In this document: one piece after another, positions 52,303-61,925 of the stretch
Numbering within the stretch: position 1 is the first letter of the stretch
Layout of the letters: each line of letters starts with the position of its first letter
Origin: Choristoneura fumiferana
Taxonomy: Eukaryota > Arthropoda > Insecta > Lepidoptera > Tortricidae
Assembly: GCF_025370935.1 (NCBI RefSeq)
Contig: NC_133482.1
Span: forward strand, 2,707,593-2,771,592
DNA length: 64,000 nt
Direction: 5' to 3'
Position numbers and translations under genes: made by a program
The notes under the pieces: generated by a model
Databases searched by the model: none
What the model saw: the letters and a program-made list of their open reading frames with translations, nothing else
What the model was told of the DNA's origin: nothing

Positions 52303-52545
52303 CAGGTGGTAGGACCTTGTGCAAGGTCCGCCCGGATTGCTACCACCATCTTGCTCGCTAATCCTTCCGTGAAGCAGCAGTGCTTGCACTGTTGTGTTTC
52401 GGCGTGGAGAGTAAGACAGCCGGTGAAATTACTGGCACTTTAGGTATCCCATCTTAGGCCTCTAAGTTGGCAACGCATCTGCAATACCCCTGGTGTTGCA
52501 GATGTTTATGGGCGGTGGTGATCTCTTACCATCAGTTTAAAGTTT
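52303..52545 (+). mobile_element. Non-LTR retrotransposon 3' end (GTTGCCAACCTAGAGG family)
   Basis: In plus orientation: GGTGGTAGGACCTTGTGCAA, GCTACCACCATCTTGCTCGC, GGCGTGGAGAGTAAGACAGC, AGTTGGCAACGCATCTGCAA and GGGCGGTGGTGATCTC. This is the longest and best preserved 3' end of the family here and fixes its orientation. Confidence 0.7.
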
Positions 52546-53104
52546 TCCTATAATGTCTTCGGCAGACATAAGGAGTATCAATATGATATTATGACACCCC
52601 GGACGTGATGCAGCAGTCAGCAGTTCTTTGATTGTATCAGAAACTAGAAATTCGCTCACAGACAAAGAGAAAAATTTAAATAAGTCTCTAAGCACATAAT
52701 GCCGAAGTTGCACGACCGAATTTCGGCATGATTACATCTGCGTACCTACTGTTTCAATTACTAGCACTGCGACTGCATTGCTCGCGTAACTACGCCGAAT
52801 TTACGTAGTGTAATTTCCACGTTTATGTGGTCTATCACATTAACCAAATACATTGGAATGTAGAAACTTCGGTCACTTATTTTCGGTAACGCTCGCCGCA
52901 CCGCCCGTCGCACGTAGTTGTGGCAGGGCCGTAAATGATGCTACTTCTTTTGGGTTCAGCGATTTCGAAACGTCGCGTCACTGTCGTGCCGTTCGGTCAT
53001 AGCATTACTATATTCTTGTACTATTACTTATTCTGTGGCATTACTAAGCTCCGAACTTTAACTATGCTTGTTTGTTAAAGCTGTTGTTTACGAATCCGTC
53101 TAAT
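52546..53104. other. Unassigned, CpG-rich in part
   Basis: The section 52780-52995 has many CpG (CGCTCGCCGCACCGCCCGTC) but no usable open frame. No repeat is recognised. Confidence 0.4.
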
Positions 53105-53280
53105 TAGAATTCGTTTATCGCAGTCCCACAGAAATTATGCATTTTCACGAAATAAAAACTAGTTATCTCTAATCGCAAACTATCTTCATTTCATCGTTTA
53201 AATCGGTTCGGCGGTTAAAGCGTGAATAAGTAACAGAATAAAAAGAAAGTAGAAAGTAAGAAAAGTAATATTAGTAAGGA
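53105..53280 (+). repeat. Dispersed repeat fragment (44.5-kb family)
   Basis: AATTCGTTTATCGCAGTCCC, TCGGTTCGGCGGTTAAAGCG, and AATATTAGTAAGGA at the end. It is diverged and lacks the start. Confidence 0.5.
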
Positions 53281-53429
53281 TTTGAAGGCCTTGTCCACAT
53301 CGAATTAGTGACTTGCAGTTTAATAATAAACTGACTAATTTACCTATTATAAAGGCTTTTGTCACGCAAACTCACAGTCAAAACGTCGCAGCATGTACTT
53401 TACTAATTCCTACACGGTAAGTCCCGATT

Positions 53430-53787
53430 TATTCGTAGTGCTCAACCGAAATTTCTATTTCGGTTTCGGCATTATATTCGAGTTTCGGTTTAAAAGTAGT
53501 ACTGAAATTGGAATCGTGGACTTTCGTGTGGTGTTCGGAAGATGGGGAGGAGGAGGCGGAGGAGAGAATTCGTAAGATGCTAACCGTACTGACGCAACAG
53601 GGCGATCGCGGGAAAGTGACCTGGGAAGCGGGCGGGATTTCGCATTTCAGCGGGGTGCAAACTTAGCTTGGTTGGGATATACTTCTGCTGTTGACCGTTC
53701 AAGAAAAAAACCATTATAATCACACTTGAATCAAATTTCGACGTTGGTTTCGGCCAAACTGAAACCGAGTTTCGGTCACGGCTGCAT
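53430..53787. mobile_element. Possible element with GACCGAAA/TTTCGGT inverted ends
   Basis: AGTGCTCAACCGAAATTTCT followed by TTTCGGTTTCGGC on the left is roughly complementary to GGTTTCGGCCAAACTGAAAC followed by GAGTTTCGGTCACGGCTGC on the right. The pairing is imperfect and I see no target duplication. Between them is a GGA-rich section at 53541-53563. Confidence 0.35.
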
Positions 53788-54089
53788 TTGGTCAGACACT
53801 ACTCATGATTAATGCATGAAAATCGTACGTTTGAACGAAACATTGTAAGTACATGACGATTAATGCAAAAGCTAGTAGGTAATTGAATTACGTCGAGGTT
53901 GGCGGCACGGAAGTGCGTGGGGCTTCCAAACCTTCGGACTATTTGCAGGCGGATTAGGGGATGTGTCATTGCTGTAGGACACGATGTTACATTGCGTTGC
54001 GTAAAGCATGCACCGCAATCATTATCATCATCAACGGGAAGACAGCAACAATGAACAACAGCGATGCCCGAACCGACAGTCGTGTTAAA

Positions 54090-54390
54090 ATCATCATTAT
54101 CATGTCAGCCGAAAGACGTCCACTCGTGAACATAGGCCTCTCCAAGGCTCTCCACTCAGACCTTTCTTGTGCTTTCCGCATCGAACGCGATCCTACGATC
54201 TTAAACCAAGTCGTCGCTCCATCTTGTTGGAGGCCTACCGACAGCTCGTCTCCCGGTCCGCGGACGCCATTCGAGAACCTTCTGACCCCATCAGCCATCA
54301 GTCCTGCGAGCAATGTGCCCGCCCACTGCCACTTCAGTTTCGCAATTCTCCGGGCTATGTCGGTAACCTTAGCTCTACTGCGGATATCAT
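54090..54390 (-). pseudogene. RTE-like LINE C terminus, best preserved copy
   Basis: The minus-strand frame starting at 54412 reads RSRAKVTDIARRIAKLKWQW then, after a frame change, family words WRPRTGRR-like text and VGSRSMRKAQERSEWRALER, ending at the (ATG)n tail. The two sections lie in different frames, so it is frameshifted. The 158-codon plus-strand frame at 53961-54437, the longest in the window, is its antisense shadow. Confidence 0.75.
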
Positions 54391-54803
54391 CATGTGTTAT
54401 CAAAATATTCAATTCAAAACTAAATGCTTTCGCTTAAATTAATGCTACACAACGGCAGTTACGGTATATCCTAAGTAATTCCGTTGTTTTTACACCCAAG
54501 CGTTTCTGCAAGAAAGTGAAATCCGCCGAAATGGCTGCCTCTATAACACTTCGTGCGATTCCCTTTTAACGCTACAAGCTGTGTGTGTGCCCAATATCAT
54601 CTTGTTATCATTATTGTCGTTTACGAGTATATGGCAAATAAAACTGTGACAATCGTCGTTGTGTTATAAGGGTTGTATAGGCTGTAATGTTGGCGCAATG
54701 TCATACGGAAACGATAACGCCATTTTATAGCATGTTTTCGGTTGATTTTATTGATCAGTGGAAAAACTTGCTATTAGAAAGAAAGAAAGAGAGAAAATAC
54801 ATT

Positions 54804-54988
54804 TGTAGCCACTCCTAGCGCCATATAGTGAACAATAATAGAAACTCCGACCATGTTCTACATCGCGCTATCGAAGTTTCTCAACGCGGTCGCATATATA
54901 CAAGCTCCGACGCTCTTCCTTCGGACTTCGGTCCCCAGGCATAACACCTGCCTGGAGAGAGATCTCTCTATTGGAGCCTCCCCCCACA
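54804..54988 (+). repeat. TRIM 5' LTR
   Basis: 185 bp, starting TGTAG and ending CACA. Contains CATATATACAAGC, a possible TATA box, about 90 bp from the start. Open frames on the minus strand through both LTRs are shadows. Confidence 0.9.
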
Positions 54989-54989
54989 T

Positions 54990-55002
54990 TGGTGACCCCG
55001 AC
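54990..55002 (+). promoter_or_regulatory. Primer binding site, tRNA-Trp type
   Basis: TGGTGACCCCGAC is complementary to a tRNA 3' end GTCGGGGTCACCA. From memory this is the 3' end of eukaryotic tRNA-Trp, the primer also used by some vertebrate retroviruses. The match stops after 13 bases. Confidence 0.7.
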
Positions 55003-55003
55003 A

Positions 55004-55096
55004 ATGGACACAAACGCAGGCTTTGAAGACATCCAAGACAAAGACGCAGTCTCACAGCAGGCCAGACTAACCACACCGTGCACCACTAGCATGTAA
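55004..55096 (+). CDS. Short TRIM internal frame of 30 codons
   Basis: An ATG two bases after the primer site opens a 30-codon frame (MDTNAGFEDIQDKDAVSQQA...) ending in TAA. It may be the remnant of a gag start from the parent element, but it is short and I recognise no domain. It may equally be chance. Confidence 0.25.
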   Translation: MDTNAGFEDIQDKDAVSQQARLTTPCTTSM

Positions 55097-55135
55097 CTAC
55101 ATATGCCTGGTGTCTACAGTGTGACAACCTCAACT

Positions 55136-55250
55136 CAACACAGCTCACCGCAGCTCACTCAACACAGCTCACCGCAGCTCACTCAACACAGCTCACCACA
55201 GCTCATCGCAGCTCACGCAGCTCAACGCAACTCAACTCAACGCTCGCCAA
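55136..55250 (+). repeat. 24-bp tandem repeat inside the TRIM
   Basis: CAACACAGCTCACCGCAGCT plus CACT repeats at 55136, 55160 and 55184 with exact 24-bp spacing, then decays into AGCTCA/AACTCA words. The 66-codon frame at 55103-55303 only reflects it. Confidence 0.85.
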
Positions 55251-55357
55251 CAAGGCTCCGAGCAACACACTCAAGCAACTGGCACCTGCAAGCGCCCACA
55301 TGACGCACAGACTGCACCGCACTCCACACCGACCTCCGGTCTAAAAAGGGGGGCTGA

Positions 55358-55542
55358 TGTAGCCACTCCTAGCGCCATATAGTGAACAATAATAGAAACT
55401 CCGACCATGTTCTACATCGCGCTATCGAAGTTTCTCAACGCGGTCGCATATATACAAGCTCCGACGCTCTTCCTTCGGACTTCGGTCCCCAGGCATAACA
55501 CCTGCCTGGAGAGAGATCTCTCTATTGGAGCCTCCCCCCACA
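55358..55542 (+). repeat. TRIM 3' LTR
   Basis: 185 bp, reading identical to the 5' LTR. Preceded by AAAAAGGGGGGCTGA. Confidence 0.9.
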
Positions 55543-55579
55543 CATTTATTCACAACACAAGACAACAATATTATTAGGT

Positions 55580-55806
55580 ACAAAAAAAAAACATATTCAT
55601 ATTCGACTGGATGGAAAACGAGCAAGTGGGTCTCCTGATGGTGAGAGAGCACCACCGCCCATAAACATCTGCAACACTAGCGGTATTGCAGACGCGTTGC
55701 CAACCTAGAGGCCTAAGATGGTATACCTCCGTGCCAGTAATTTCATCGGCTGTCTTACTCTCCACTACAAGCACTGCTGCTTCACGGCAGGATTAGCGAG
55801 CAAGAC
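55580..55806 (-). mobile_element. Non-LTR retrotransposon 3' end (GTTGCCAACCTAGAGG family)
   Basis: The minus strand has CTTGCTCGCTAATCCTGCCG, CTTGTAGTGGAGAGTAAGAC, GGTTGGCAACGCGTCTGCAA and CACCATCAGGAGACCCACTT, ending in the A tail (T-complement run at 55581-55589 on the other strand appears as A). It is a 5'-truncated copy close to the TRIM. Confidence 0.65.
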
Positions 55807-55941
55807 ACATTTTTATGACACATTTTGTTTACTTTTACTGAACTGACGTGTAAAAGGTCGTTTGACGTCTTAAATGACGTGAAAAAGAGCCCATTGCGGC
55901 CTACTTACTGAATAAATGACAAAAAAGCCATGCAATCTTTA
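55807..55941. other. Short unassigned stretch
   Basis: Nothing supportable. Confidence 0.4.
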
Positions 55942-56226
55942 CGATAGTCTTGTGGTTTGATCTACGTAAAAGGTGAATTCGAATCCGGACTCGCATCATG
56001 AGCAAAATCATCGTGGTGTGTGTGAAGTACTTTTGCACTGAGCCCGGGTGGTAATTAATAGCCAAGGCCTCATTTTGAGAGAAAGTCTATGACCAGTAGG
56101 TATTAAATATAATGACCCGGATAACTCACGTCTTAAATCGAGTTTAGCTCGACATGTTTCCGAATTTGCAAAATCGAGATTTTGCTTGTAGACCAGTAGG
56201 TACTACGTTTATAGGCCGGGATGATG
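55942..56226 (+). mobile_element. Degenerate (GAT)n SINE with an 88-bp insertion
   Basis: GGTTTGATCTACGTAAAAGG, GAATTCGAATCCGGACTCGC and AAGTACTTTTGCACTGAGCC follow the order of the SINE family with heavy divergence. The 3' part is split by an insertion at 56103-56190 flanked by GACCAGTAGGTA on both sides (56091-56102, 56191-56202). It ends GGCCGGGATGATGA. Confidence 0.65.
56103..56190. mobile_element. 88-bp insertion with 12-bp target duplication
   Basis: The insert contains ACCCGGATAACTCACGTCTT followed by AAATCGAGTTTAGCTCGACA, a word set I recall from other lepidopteran sequences. A 12-bp duplication of flanking SINE sequence suggests retrotransposition of a short RNA. Its source is unknown. 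Confidence 0.55.
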
Positions 56227-57310
56227 ACAAGTCTTTACAAAACTCCTCACAACCCTACGAGTATCTTTAGCAAATTGTAAAAGAAACCCAATTAAAACTG
56301 AGGTTCATATGTTTAATAAACACAATTGTTAAAGTTTCTCAACATTTAACCTTAATAGAAGCTCATTACGTCTACAAATAGATTGCCACTAATGGATAAT
56401 AAAATAGATGGGTTACTTAGGCGCTTAATTACAATCATCGGGGCCATTAAAAATACCCTAAAATCCCTTAATACAATACTTTTATGACCAATATAGAAGC
56501 TTTATATCGCTTAGCATGAAATACTGGCGTTAAACAGTGGGCGGCAAAATAAATACCTTATCAAGGTGATATTAATTTTAGAACAAATATTATGATTATG
56601 ACTCATAAAGGGAAAGTCTACTTAACATAATATATGAAATAAAATTATTGTAATACCTACTGTTTTAATCTTGGCGTGTACACGCGATTTGGAAATAATA
56701 AATGTAGATTATTTTTATTAAATTTTGATTTGAAAGGTGTTGTATGTGTCCCCCCCCCGGGTATCTTGGGTTCGTAAGCATAGAAAATATTACTTCTTAT
56801 CCGTGGTGCACATCTAATATCTACTTATTCCAGCTTAATTTCAAGTTTCGAGCTTTATTGGTTTAGACTAGTACCCGGCGATAAAGATTTCACATCGGTC
56901 TTCGGAAAAAGACAATTGGCTGTTCACGACGATTTCCGAACACTGGCTACCGTCCATCAATCATCGTAGTTATTAAGTGACTTAACTAGTTTACGTCAAA
57001 TTAATGACATGTTAACTTCGGATATCGATAGAGCTGTTGCAACTACTAGAAAAAGGATAGTTCCCTCAAGTTTTGGTTGGCGGGTTTCAACAACTCTTAT
57101 TATATATTTTCATCTAAATGCGTTTTATTCTATTGCACCTGTACAACGACTGACAAACGTCACATAGGTAAGTCTACGAAGCCGAAATTAGCCGAATCTC
57201 TTTCCAAAGAATGATGTGCAATCTATATGGCCGGGTACTGTAGTGTCTGTGCCAGCCAGTCTCAGTAGTTATGTCATCGTATTTTTATGCATTATGCGTA
57301 ATTTTGCTAT
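56227..57310. other. Unassigned AT-rich stretch
   Basis: No supportable gene. A run of nine C lies near 56750. Confidence 0.45.
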
Positions 57311-57633
57311 TAGCCGTGGTGGCCTATTAGCCGTGGTGGCCTAGTGGTTTGACCTATCGCCTCTCAAACAGAGGGTCGTGGGTTCAAACCCCGGCTCGCA
57401 CCTCTGAGTTTTTCGAAATTCATGTGCGGAATTACATTTGAAATTTACCACGAGCTTTGCGGTGAAGGAAAACATCGTGAGGAAACCTGCACAAACCTGC
57501 GAAGCAATTCAATGGTGCGTGTGAAGTTCCCAATCCGCACTGGGCCCGCGTGGGAACTATAGCCCAAGCCCTCTTGTTCTGAGAGGAGGCCTGTGCCCAG
57601 CAGTGGGACGTATATAGGCTGGGATGATGATAA
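57311..57633 (+). mobile_element. Full-length (GAT)n SINE with duplicated 5' end
   Basis: TAGCCGTGGTGGCCTAT is followed immediately by TAGCCGTGGTGGCCTAGTGG, so the first 17 bases are repeated. The body and (GAT)n tail are complete and very close to the 17362 copy. TTGCTAT flanks both ends (57304-57310, 57634-57640). Confidence 0.85.
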
Positions 57634-58092
57634 TTGCTATACACTCACGTGATTTGAGCAACTACGGTTGCCAAATATATTTTAGCAAAATGCTTCTGGC
57701 AACTGTGGTTGCCAGACATACACTACGTTGCTATTGCAGCGCAAGGCAAGAGCAATTCATGACCGTTATCTTTTTCACGCGAGCAGCTGAGTGGAAGTTC
57801 AAAAAGTAGGGCACTTCAAATTTGTACGAAAGGTTCACCTAACCTACCCGAATTTTAGTTTTTTTTTATAACTATCTTTACCTAGCGGTGACCGTTGGGT
57901 ATACAAAACGACTGACTAAAAAAAAGTTCCGCTGTGACAACAATCGTTGTTTTTCGTGGTATATAATGGTATAAGTAGTTATTTTTCGTGTCACAACAAA
58001 ACATATAATGTATAAGTAACCAAAATGAATTCTGCTGCGACAGTTGACAAAACATTCAAAATCATAAAATGTACACGAATTACAAAAGATAT
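57634..58092. other. Unassigned stretch
   Basis: A small duplication, CAACTACGGTTGCCAAATAT and CAACTGTGGTTGCCAGACAT, lies at 57659-57720. No gene. Confidence 0.4.
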
Positions 58093-58320
58093 TGTTAACG
58101 CCGTGCATGTGTGAGTGCGGCTGGCATCTCACACACCAGCACAACTCGAGGCAGTCGCGCGCGCCGCGGCTCCACATCATACGGCCAAGGAGCGAGCTCG
58201 CGGTCACTCGCTTCCTTCCTATATAATTTTTCATATAATTTGTAATAATAATTTCATTAATATACACGCTGTTATAACCAAGTCTGTGTCGCCTACGTTA
58301 TTCTCGAACCTGTGCCAACA
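58093..58320 (+). repeat. Candidate solo LTR
   Basis: The 228-bp segment begins TGTTAACGCC and ends GTGCCAACA, has a CpG-rich first half (GCAGTCGCGCGCGCCGCGGC), a TATATAATTTTT TATA-like motif and an AGTCTGTGTCGCC...CTCGAACC end. This matches the layout of LTRs from lepidopteran LTR retrotransposons as I remember them. The direct flanks (AGATA and ATATA when one base is moved) agree only partly. The opposing frames at 57878-58267 and 58115-58327 are then shadows. Confidence 0.4.
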
Positions 58321-59309
58321 TATATAAATTGAACAGTACAAACATTTTAAAAATAATCGATCGAATCGATCAAAACCAATTTCCGAGTAATCTAGTAATA
58401 AACGTTAGGTAGTTGCCGACAGTGACTATTAATACGATAAGCCAATACAGTTCAACGAACTGTGAAAAATAGGCTTTACTAGCTTCACACGCAACAGCGT
58501 AATTTAGGCTATGTAATAGCTTCTCAAATAACTACCAATCAGAGTAATACATTGTTAATAATTCGATTGTTTCAATGTCATGATCATGATAATAGAGCTA
58601 CTTTATATAGGTAGTATATTGTTATAGAAGCTGGAAAGGCTTTTAGCGTGAAGGAGTAACAAACAAACACACAAAAACTTTCGCATTTATAATAAGTAGG
58701 ACTATTAATCTCTTGTTGCAACTTTCCCCTGCGTTGTCTTGATGGTTAAGTGACGTTGACTGAAGTAGCACGACTGACTTGTAGACTTAAAACTCAAGTT
58801 AAATCTTGACTTGTAGGTATAAAGAAATATAATTTTAACAGAAACTTATTATAAATATATTTTTGATTAATTTAACTAACATTAATTGCCGGCCGCTTCT
58901 TGAGAATTATTCAATTAAAATATGCCAATAAAAATCAAGCAGCCCCCTCGCCTTGCCACGCGATGTGACGCCACGCAATATTATGACGCTACACGATGAA
59001 CCCAACGTGACGTGACGTGCCCCGATTGCACCAATTCAACCCAATAGAAAATCCACGCCAACAAGGTTTTATATCACGTTTTCAGTTTAACCGAAATCGC
59101 ACTTTTACGGTTGGTATAAGAGTGTAATTTGGTTGAGGGTTGAACGGTATTGTAGTGACAAATCGGCTTGCTCATTAATGGTTTATTATAGGCGTCGTGT
59201 AACGAAGTGGTTGCGGTGAGTGAATAGATGGTGATGGGTTTATAAATAATAATGTGTCATTAGTTAGTTGATGTAAGTTGTCCATGGTTAGGTGGGGGTT
59301 AAAAAAAAC
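58321..59309. other. Unassigned stretch with a repeat tail
   Basis: At 58640-58695 GCGTGAAGGAGTAACAAACA and CTTTCGCATTTATAATAAGT are the tail of the 14475 repeat family. At 58955-59020 there is a run of GACG/CACG words. No gene. Confidence 0.45.
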
Positions 59310-60015
59310 AGGCCAAGAGCAAGTCGGACTCGGCGCACAGAGTATTCCATGCGTGCGTGTGCATGAAAGATGTTCTCAAACGTCACTTCAAATGTGTGTA
59401 ACATACGTGTGATAGTTGGAAAGAGCTTGCGCATCACCGATCTGACTGGCACAGCGCCTTAAAAATGTCAACTGAGAGCTTCGAAATAGCTCGTCTGGAA
59501 GATCTTGCGCAAGCGCCAGTTATAAAAAGCTAATCCAAACCTGTCTACCAACTTGTACACTTATAACTCTTCGGGACAGCTGTTCTGTGCGCCTTGTGAC
59601 CGCACTTTTAGGACAAAGTTCGTTCGCGAGTCACATTCGGTCACATGCAGAGCAGAGCAACCGATTTAATTCATAGAAGGGGTTCGCCGTCGACGGATAC
59701 GTGTCGTTGAGGACATAATTCCATGCTTGTTCGACGAATACAGTGTTAGGAGCAAGTTCTAAGTAAATTTACATCACTACTTAAGTAAGTGATAGATTCA
59801 TAAAAAATTAAGAAAATACTCCCGCGGCAATTTGTATGAAACACTGTTTTTAGTGACTTTTGATTGTGTTGACTGTGAATTTGACTTTTTCACTGCTCCA
59901 AAAGGTAGTTATTTTTTATTAATATCAGCTTGATATCTCCACGCGCTTTCTGAAAAAAAGGTCCTGACGGACGGACGTTTTTGACGACGCGACGAACGTA
60001 CGGAACCCTGAAAAG
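59310..60015. repeat. Probable dispersed repeat with GTCGGACTCGG and ACGGAACCCT ends
   Basis: CAGGCCAAGAGCAAGTCGGA at the left and GGTCCTGACGGACGGACGTT...GTACGGAACCCTGAAAA at the right are the two ends of a common lepidopteran repeat as I remember it. The ~600 bp between them is not conserved enough for me to confirm that they belong to one copy. Confidence 0.4.
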
Positions 60016-60069
60016 TCTGTGTTCAGCTCCGATTCACGATTAGAGTTAGTTCTTATCATTCATGTAATA

Positions 60070-60290
60070 CTTATTTTATTCAACGAGGGAATGCTGCCAG
60101 CCTCTAGGGCACCATGCCCGGGGCCGTTTTTAGATTTAATTTAGTAGGTATTAAGTTTTTAAGTTAGGTAGTTAGTTTATAGTTAAGTTTTATATGGTTA
60201 TTTTTTCTTAAATTCTTGTATTTTAAGTTAAATAACGTATATTTTATTGTTTTTTGTAATGTTTTTACTTATAATAATTTCATATTTATG
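60070..60290 (+). pseudogene. LINE C-terminal scrap and 3' UTR, relative of 18420
   Basis: TTTATTCAACGAGGGAATGC translates to FIQRGNAASL, then a stop, then GTMPGAVF: the same QRGNAASxLGT motif as at 18474-18674. Downstream is a similar AT-rich 3' UTR with AGTTAGGTAGTTAG-type text. Confidence 0.6.
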
Positions 60291-60419
60291 TATCCACGGT
60301 AGAAGGAAAATTAACTAAGCGACATTTTTGTGAAAATTTTGAGACATCGCTCAAACAACAGAGAAAAATTTACTGATTCCGAAATGTATATAAACACACC
60401 ATCTTAAAAAAAAGTCGCT

Positions 60420-60519
60420 NNNNNNNNNNNNNNNNNNNNNNNNNNNNNNNNNNNNNNNNNNNNNNNNNNNNNNNNNNNNNNNNNNNNNNNNNNNNNNNNN
60501 NNNNNNNNNNNNNNNNNNN
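60420..60519. other. Assembly gap, 100 N
   Basis: Exactly 100 N, the customary placeholder for a gap of unknown size. The open frame running through it is meaningless. Confidence 0.99.
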
Positions 60520-60632
60520 GTGAACTGATGGATGTAAAGGACGAGTATATCGGTCATTATACCATTCTTAGAGACGTTCCCTACCTTTAGACATTATCCT
60601 GATTTTTACGATGGTATTAGATGGATTTAGAT

Positions 60633-60909
60633 AATAGGGATGTTGACACCACCAATCAACTGACGTACTTTTAATGAGTGGTCAAAATACAATTCCCCAC
60701 AGAGTTCCAATGGCAATAGCGACTTATGACATCATAAGTCGCTATTTGTTCGCCAACTCAATCAACTAACTATTTATTTGTTTTGAAGACACAAAAATTC
60801 TAATTTTACAGTAAATCTAAAATTAATCTGGTTTTCAGGGCTAAAATAAAGCGTTTCTTTACTGGAGTCGTGCCTTCGAATTATTTTTAATGGCGTCAAC
60901 ATCCCTATT
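60633..60909. mobile_element. MITE with AATAGGGATGTTGAC ends and internal palindrome
   Basis: AATAGGGATGTTGAC at 60633 and GTCAACATCCCTATT ending at 60909 are perfect 15-bp inverted repeats. A 32-bp near-perfect palindrome (60715-60746) lies inside. No clear target duplication. Non-coding, 277 bp. Confidence 0.7.
60715..60746. repeat. 15-bp-arm hairpin
   Basis: AATAGCGACTTATGA and TCATAAGTCGCTATT are perfect complements separated by CA. As DNA this is a cruciform candidate; as RNA the 2-nt spacer is too short, so the stem would open by two pairs. Confidence 0.8.
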
Positions 60910-60920
60910 TTGGTCAATAA

Positions 60921-61046
60921 GGGGTGAAATTAGTGTTAACTGGCGGTTAGGTGTGATGCCGTCTCTATTTATTTTGTTTGAATAGACGGAGACGGCATCA
61001 CATTTAACCGTCGGTTAACACTAATCAATGGATGGTGAAACAGCCC
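60921..61046. mobile_element. Truncated GGGGCTGTTTCACC-family MITE
   Basis: The right end ATCAATGGATGGTGAAACAG followed by CCC and the central GATGCCGTCTCTATT...AGACGGCATCACA hairpin are present; the left end has lost the GGCTGTTTCACC section. It starts 11 bp after the previous MITE. Confidence 0.75.
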
Positions 61047-61514
61047 GTCTTTCTTCTTGAAATACACAGCGTATCGTACGTAACACTTCCGTTTCACTTA
61101 GTAATAGTTCTGTGGCCTATGCCGTCTATATTTCAGTGTGCCGCAGTATAATTCACACGACCACGCTTCGGGCGTCTGACACTGTTGACCGATGTTACTA
61201 TTACGTATTGTATAACTGGCCCATCGTTAGATAAAGATCGTGTGCATTCATTTCGAGGAATGATTCTTGAAAGAAACGGAGCAGAGCGGATCGGAGGAAA
61301 GCGAAGCGGAGATGTACAGAATGCATCACAAAAAAAACAATTTTATTGGGTCTCATTTGTATTTGAATAATGGTTGTACTTTTTTTTGGTTTTCTTTTTG
61401 GCCAGGAATGTTTTAGGCAATCCATTTGTGATCATTTGTGATGATTTGTGAAAAAAACATATTTAGTTTATAATAAAATAAATTGTACACTTCTCATGCT
61501 CGTTAAGTTCGTCT
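61047..61514. other. Unassigned stretch
   Basis: Opposed open frames at 61185-61370 and 61201-61425 have no motif. ATTTGTGATGATTTGTGA-type words repeat at 61426-61450. Confidence 0.4.
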
Positions 61515-61925
61515 TTATGCTGGATTTAGGCGACATGAAATGATTTTTTATGCTCTAGTGCATAAAGTAAAATGTTCATCTAAGACCAAGGTCAAGATCA
61601 GGCCTGAGCAGCTACGAACAAAAAAGTCTCAATGTATTTTATTAAATTTTAATAAAATAAATAAATCCAATAAATTAATAAAACTAAATATTTATAATTA
61701 TATTAGCAATGCATGTAAAATAAAAGATACCTAGTAAGTGAACAATGTTTCCTCTTTTGTCATTTTATCTCCTCGCAATCGAAGTGAAAAGCAGAGTGTA
61801 AAACTCGAGCATTAAACCCATTTTCTCCTCGACGTGTCTATCCACCCTTGCCGAACCGGCTCGGGTGGCTATATAAACGTCTCAGGTAAAATGGCTCGTT
61901 TTATGCTCTTGTTGAACATTCTACT
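61515..61925 (+). repeat. Dispersed repeat, reference copy
   Basis: Blocks in order: TTTTTTATGCTCTAGTGCAT, ATCTAAGACCAAGG, CTCGCAATCGAAGTGAAAAG, GAGCATTAAACCCATTTTCT, GCTATATAAACGTCTCAGGT, AATGGCTCGTTTTATGCTCT. Members at 34090 and 35855 share the order. The start and end both carry TTTATGCTCT, so it may have short inverted or direct ends. Confidence 0.5.

Larger units (their letters stand above)
54804..55542 (+). mobile_element. TRIM-like LTR retrotransposon with identical LTRs
   Basis: The 739-bp element has two 185-bp direct repeats (54804-54988, 55358-55542) starting TGTAGCC and ending CCCCACA, which read as identical. CATT flanks it on both sides (54800-54803, 55543-55546). A primer binding site TGGTGACCCCGAC (54990-55002) lies one base after the first LTR and a polypurine tract AAAAAGGGGGG (55343-55353) lies just before the second. 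The 369-bp interior has no gag-pol. This is the layout of a terminal-repeat retrotransposon in miniature. Insertion was into retroelement tail sequence (AGAAAATACATTTATTCAC). Confidence 0.9.

Noticed and set aside
53961..54437. A 158-codon protein-coding gene on the plus strand
   Set aside because: It is antisense to a clear RTE-like C terminus, with (CAT)n at the tail.
55103..55303. A QHSSPQLT-repeat protein
   Set aside because: It reflects a 24-bp tandem repeat inside a non-coding TRIM.
54804..55542. A CRISPR-like array or simple segmental repeat
   Set aside because: Only two repeats, with LTR ends, primer site, polypurine tract and target duplication, fit an LTR retrotransposon.
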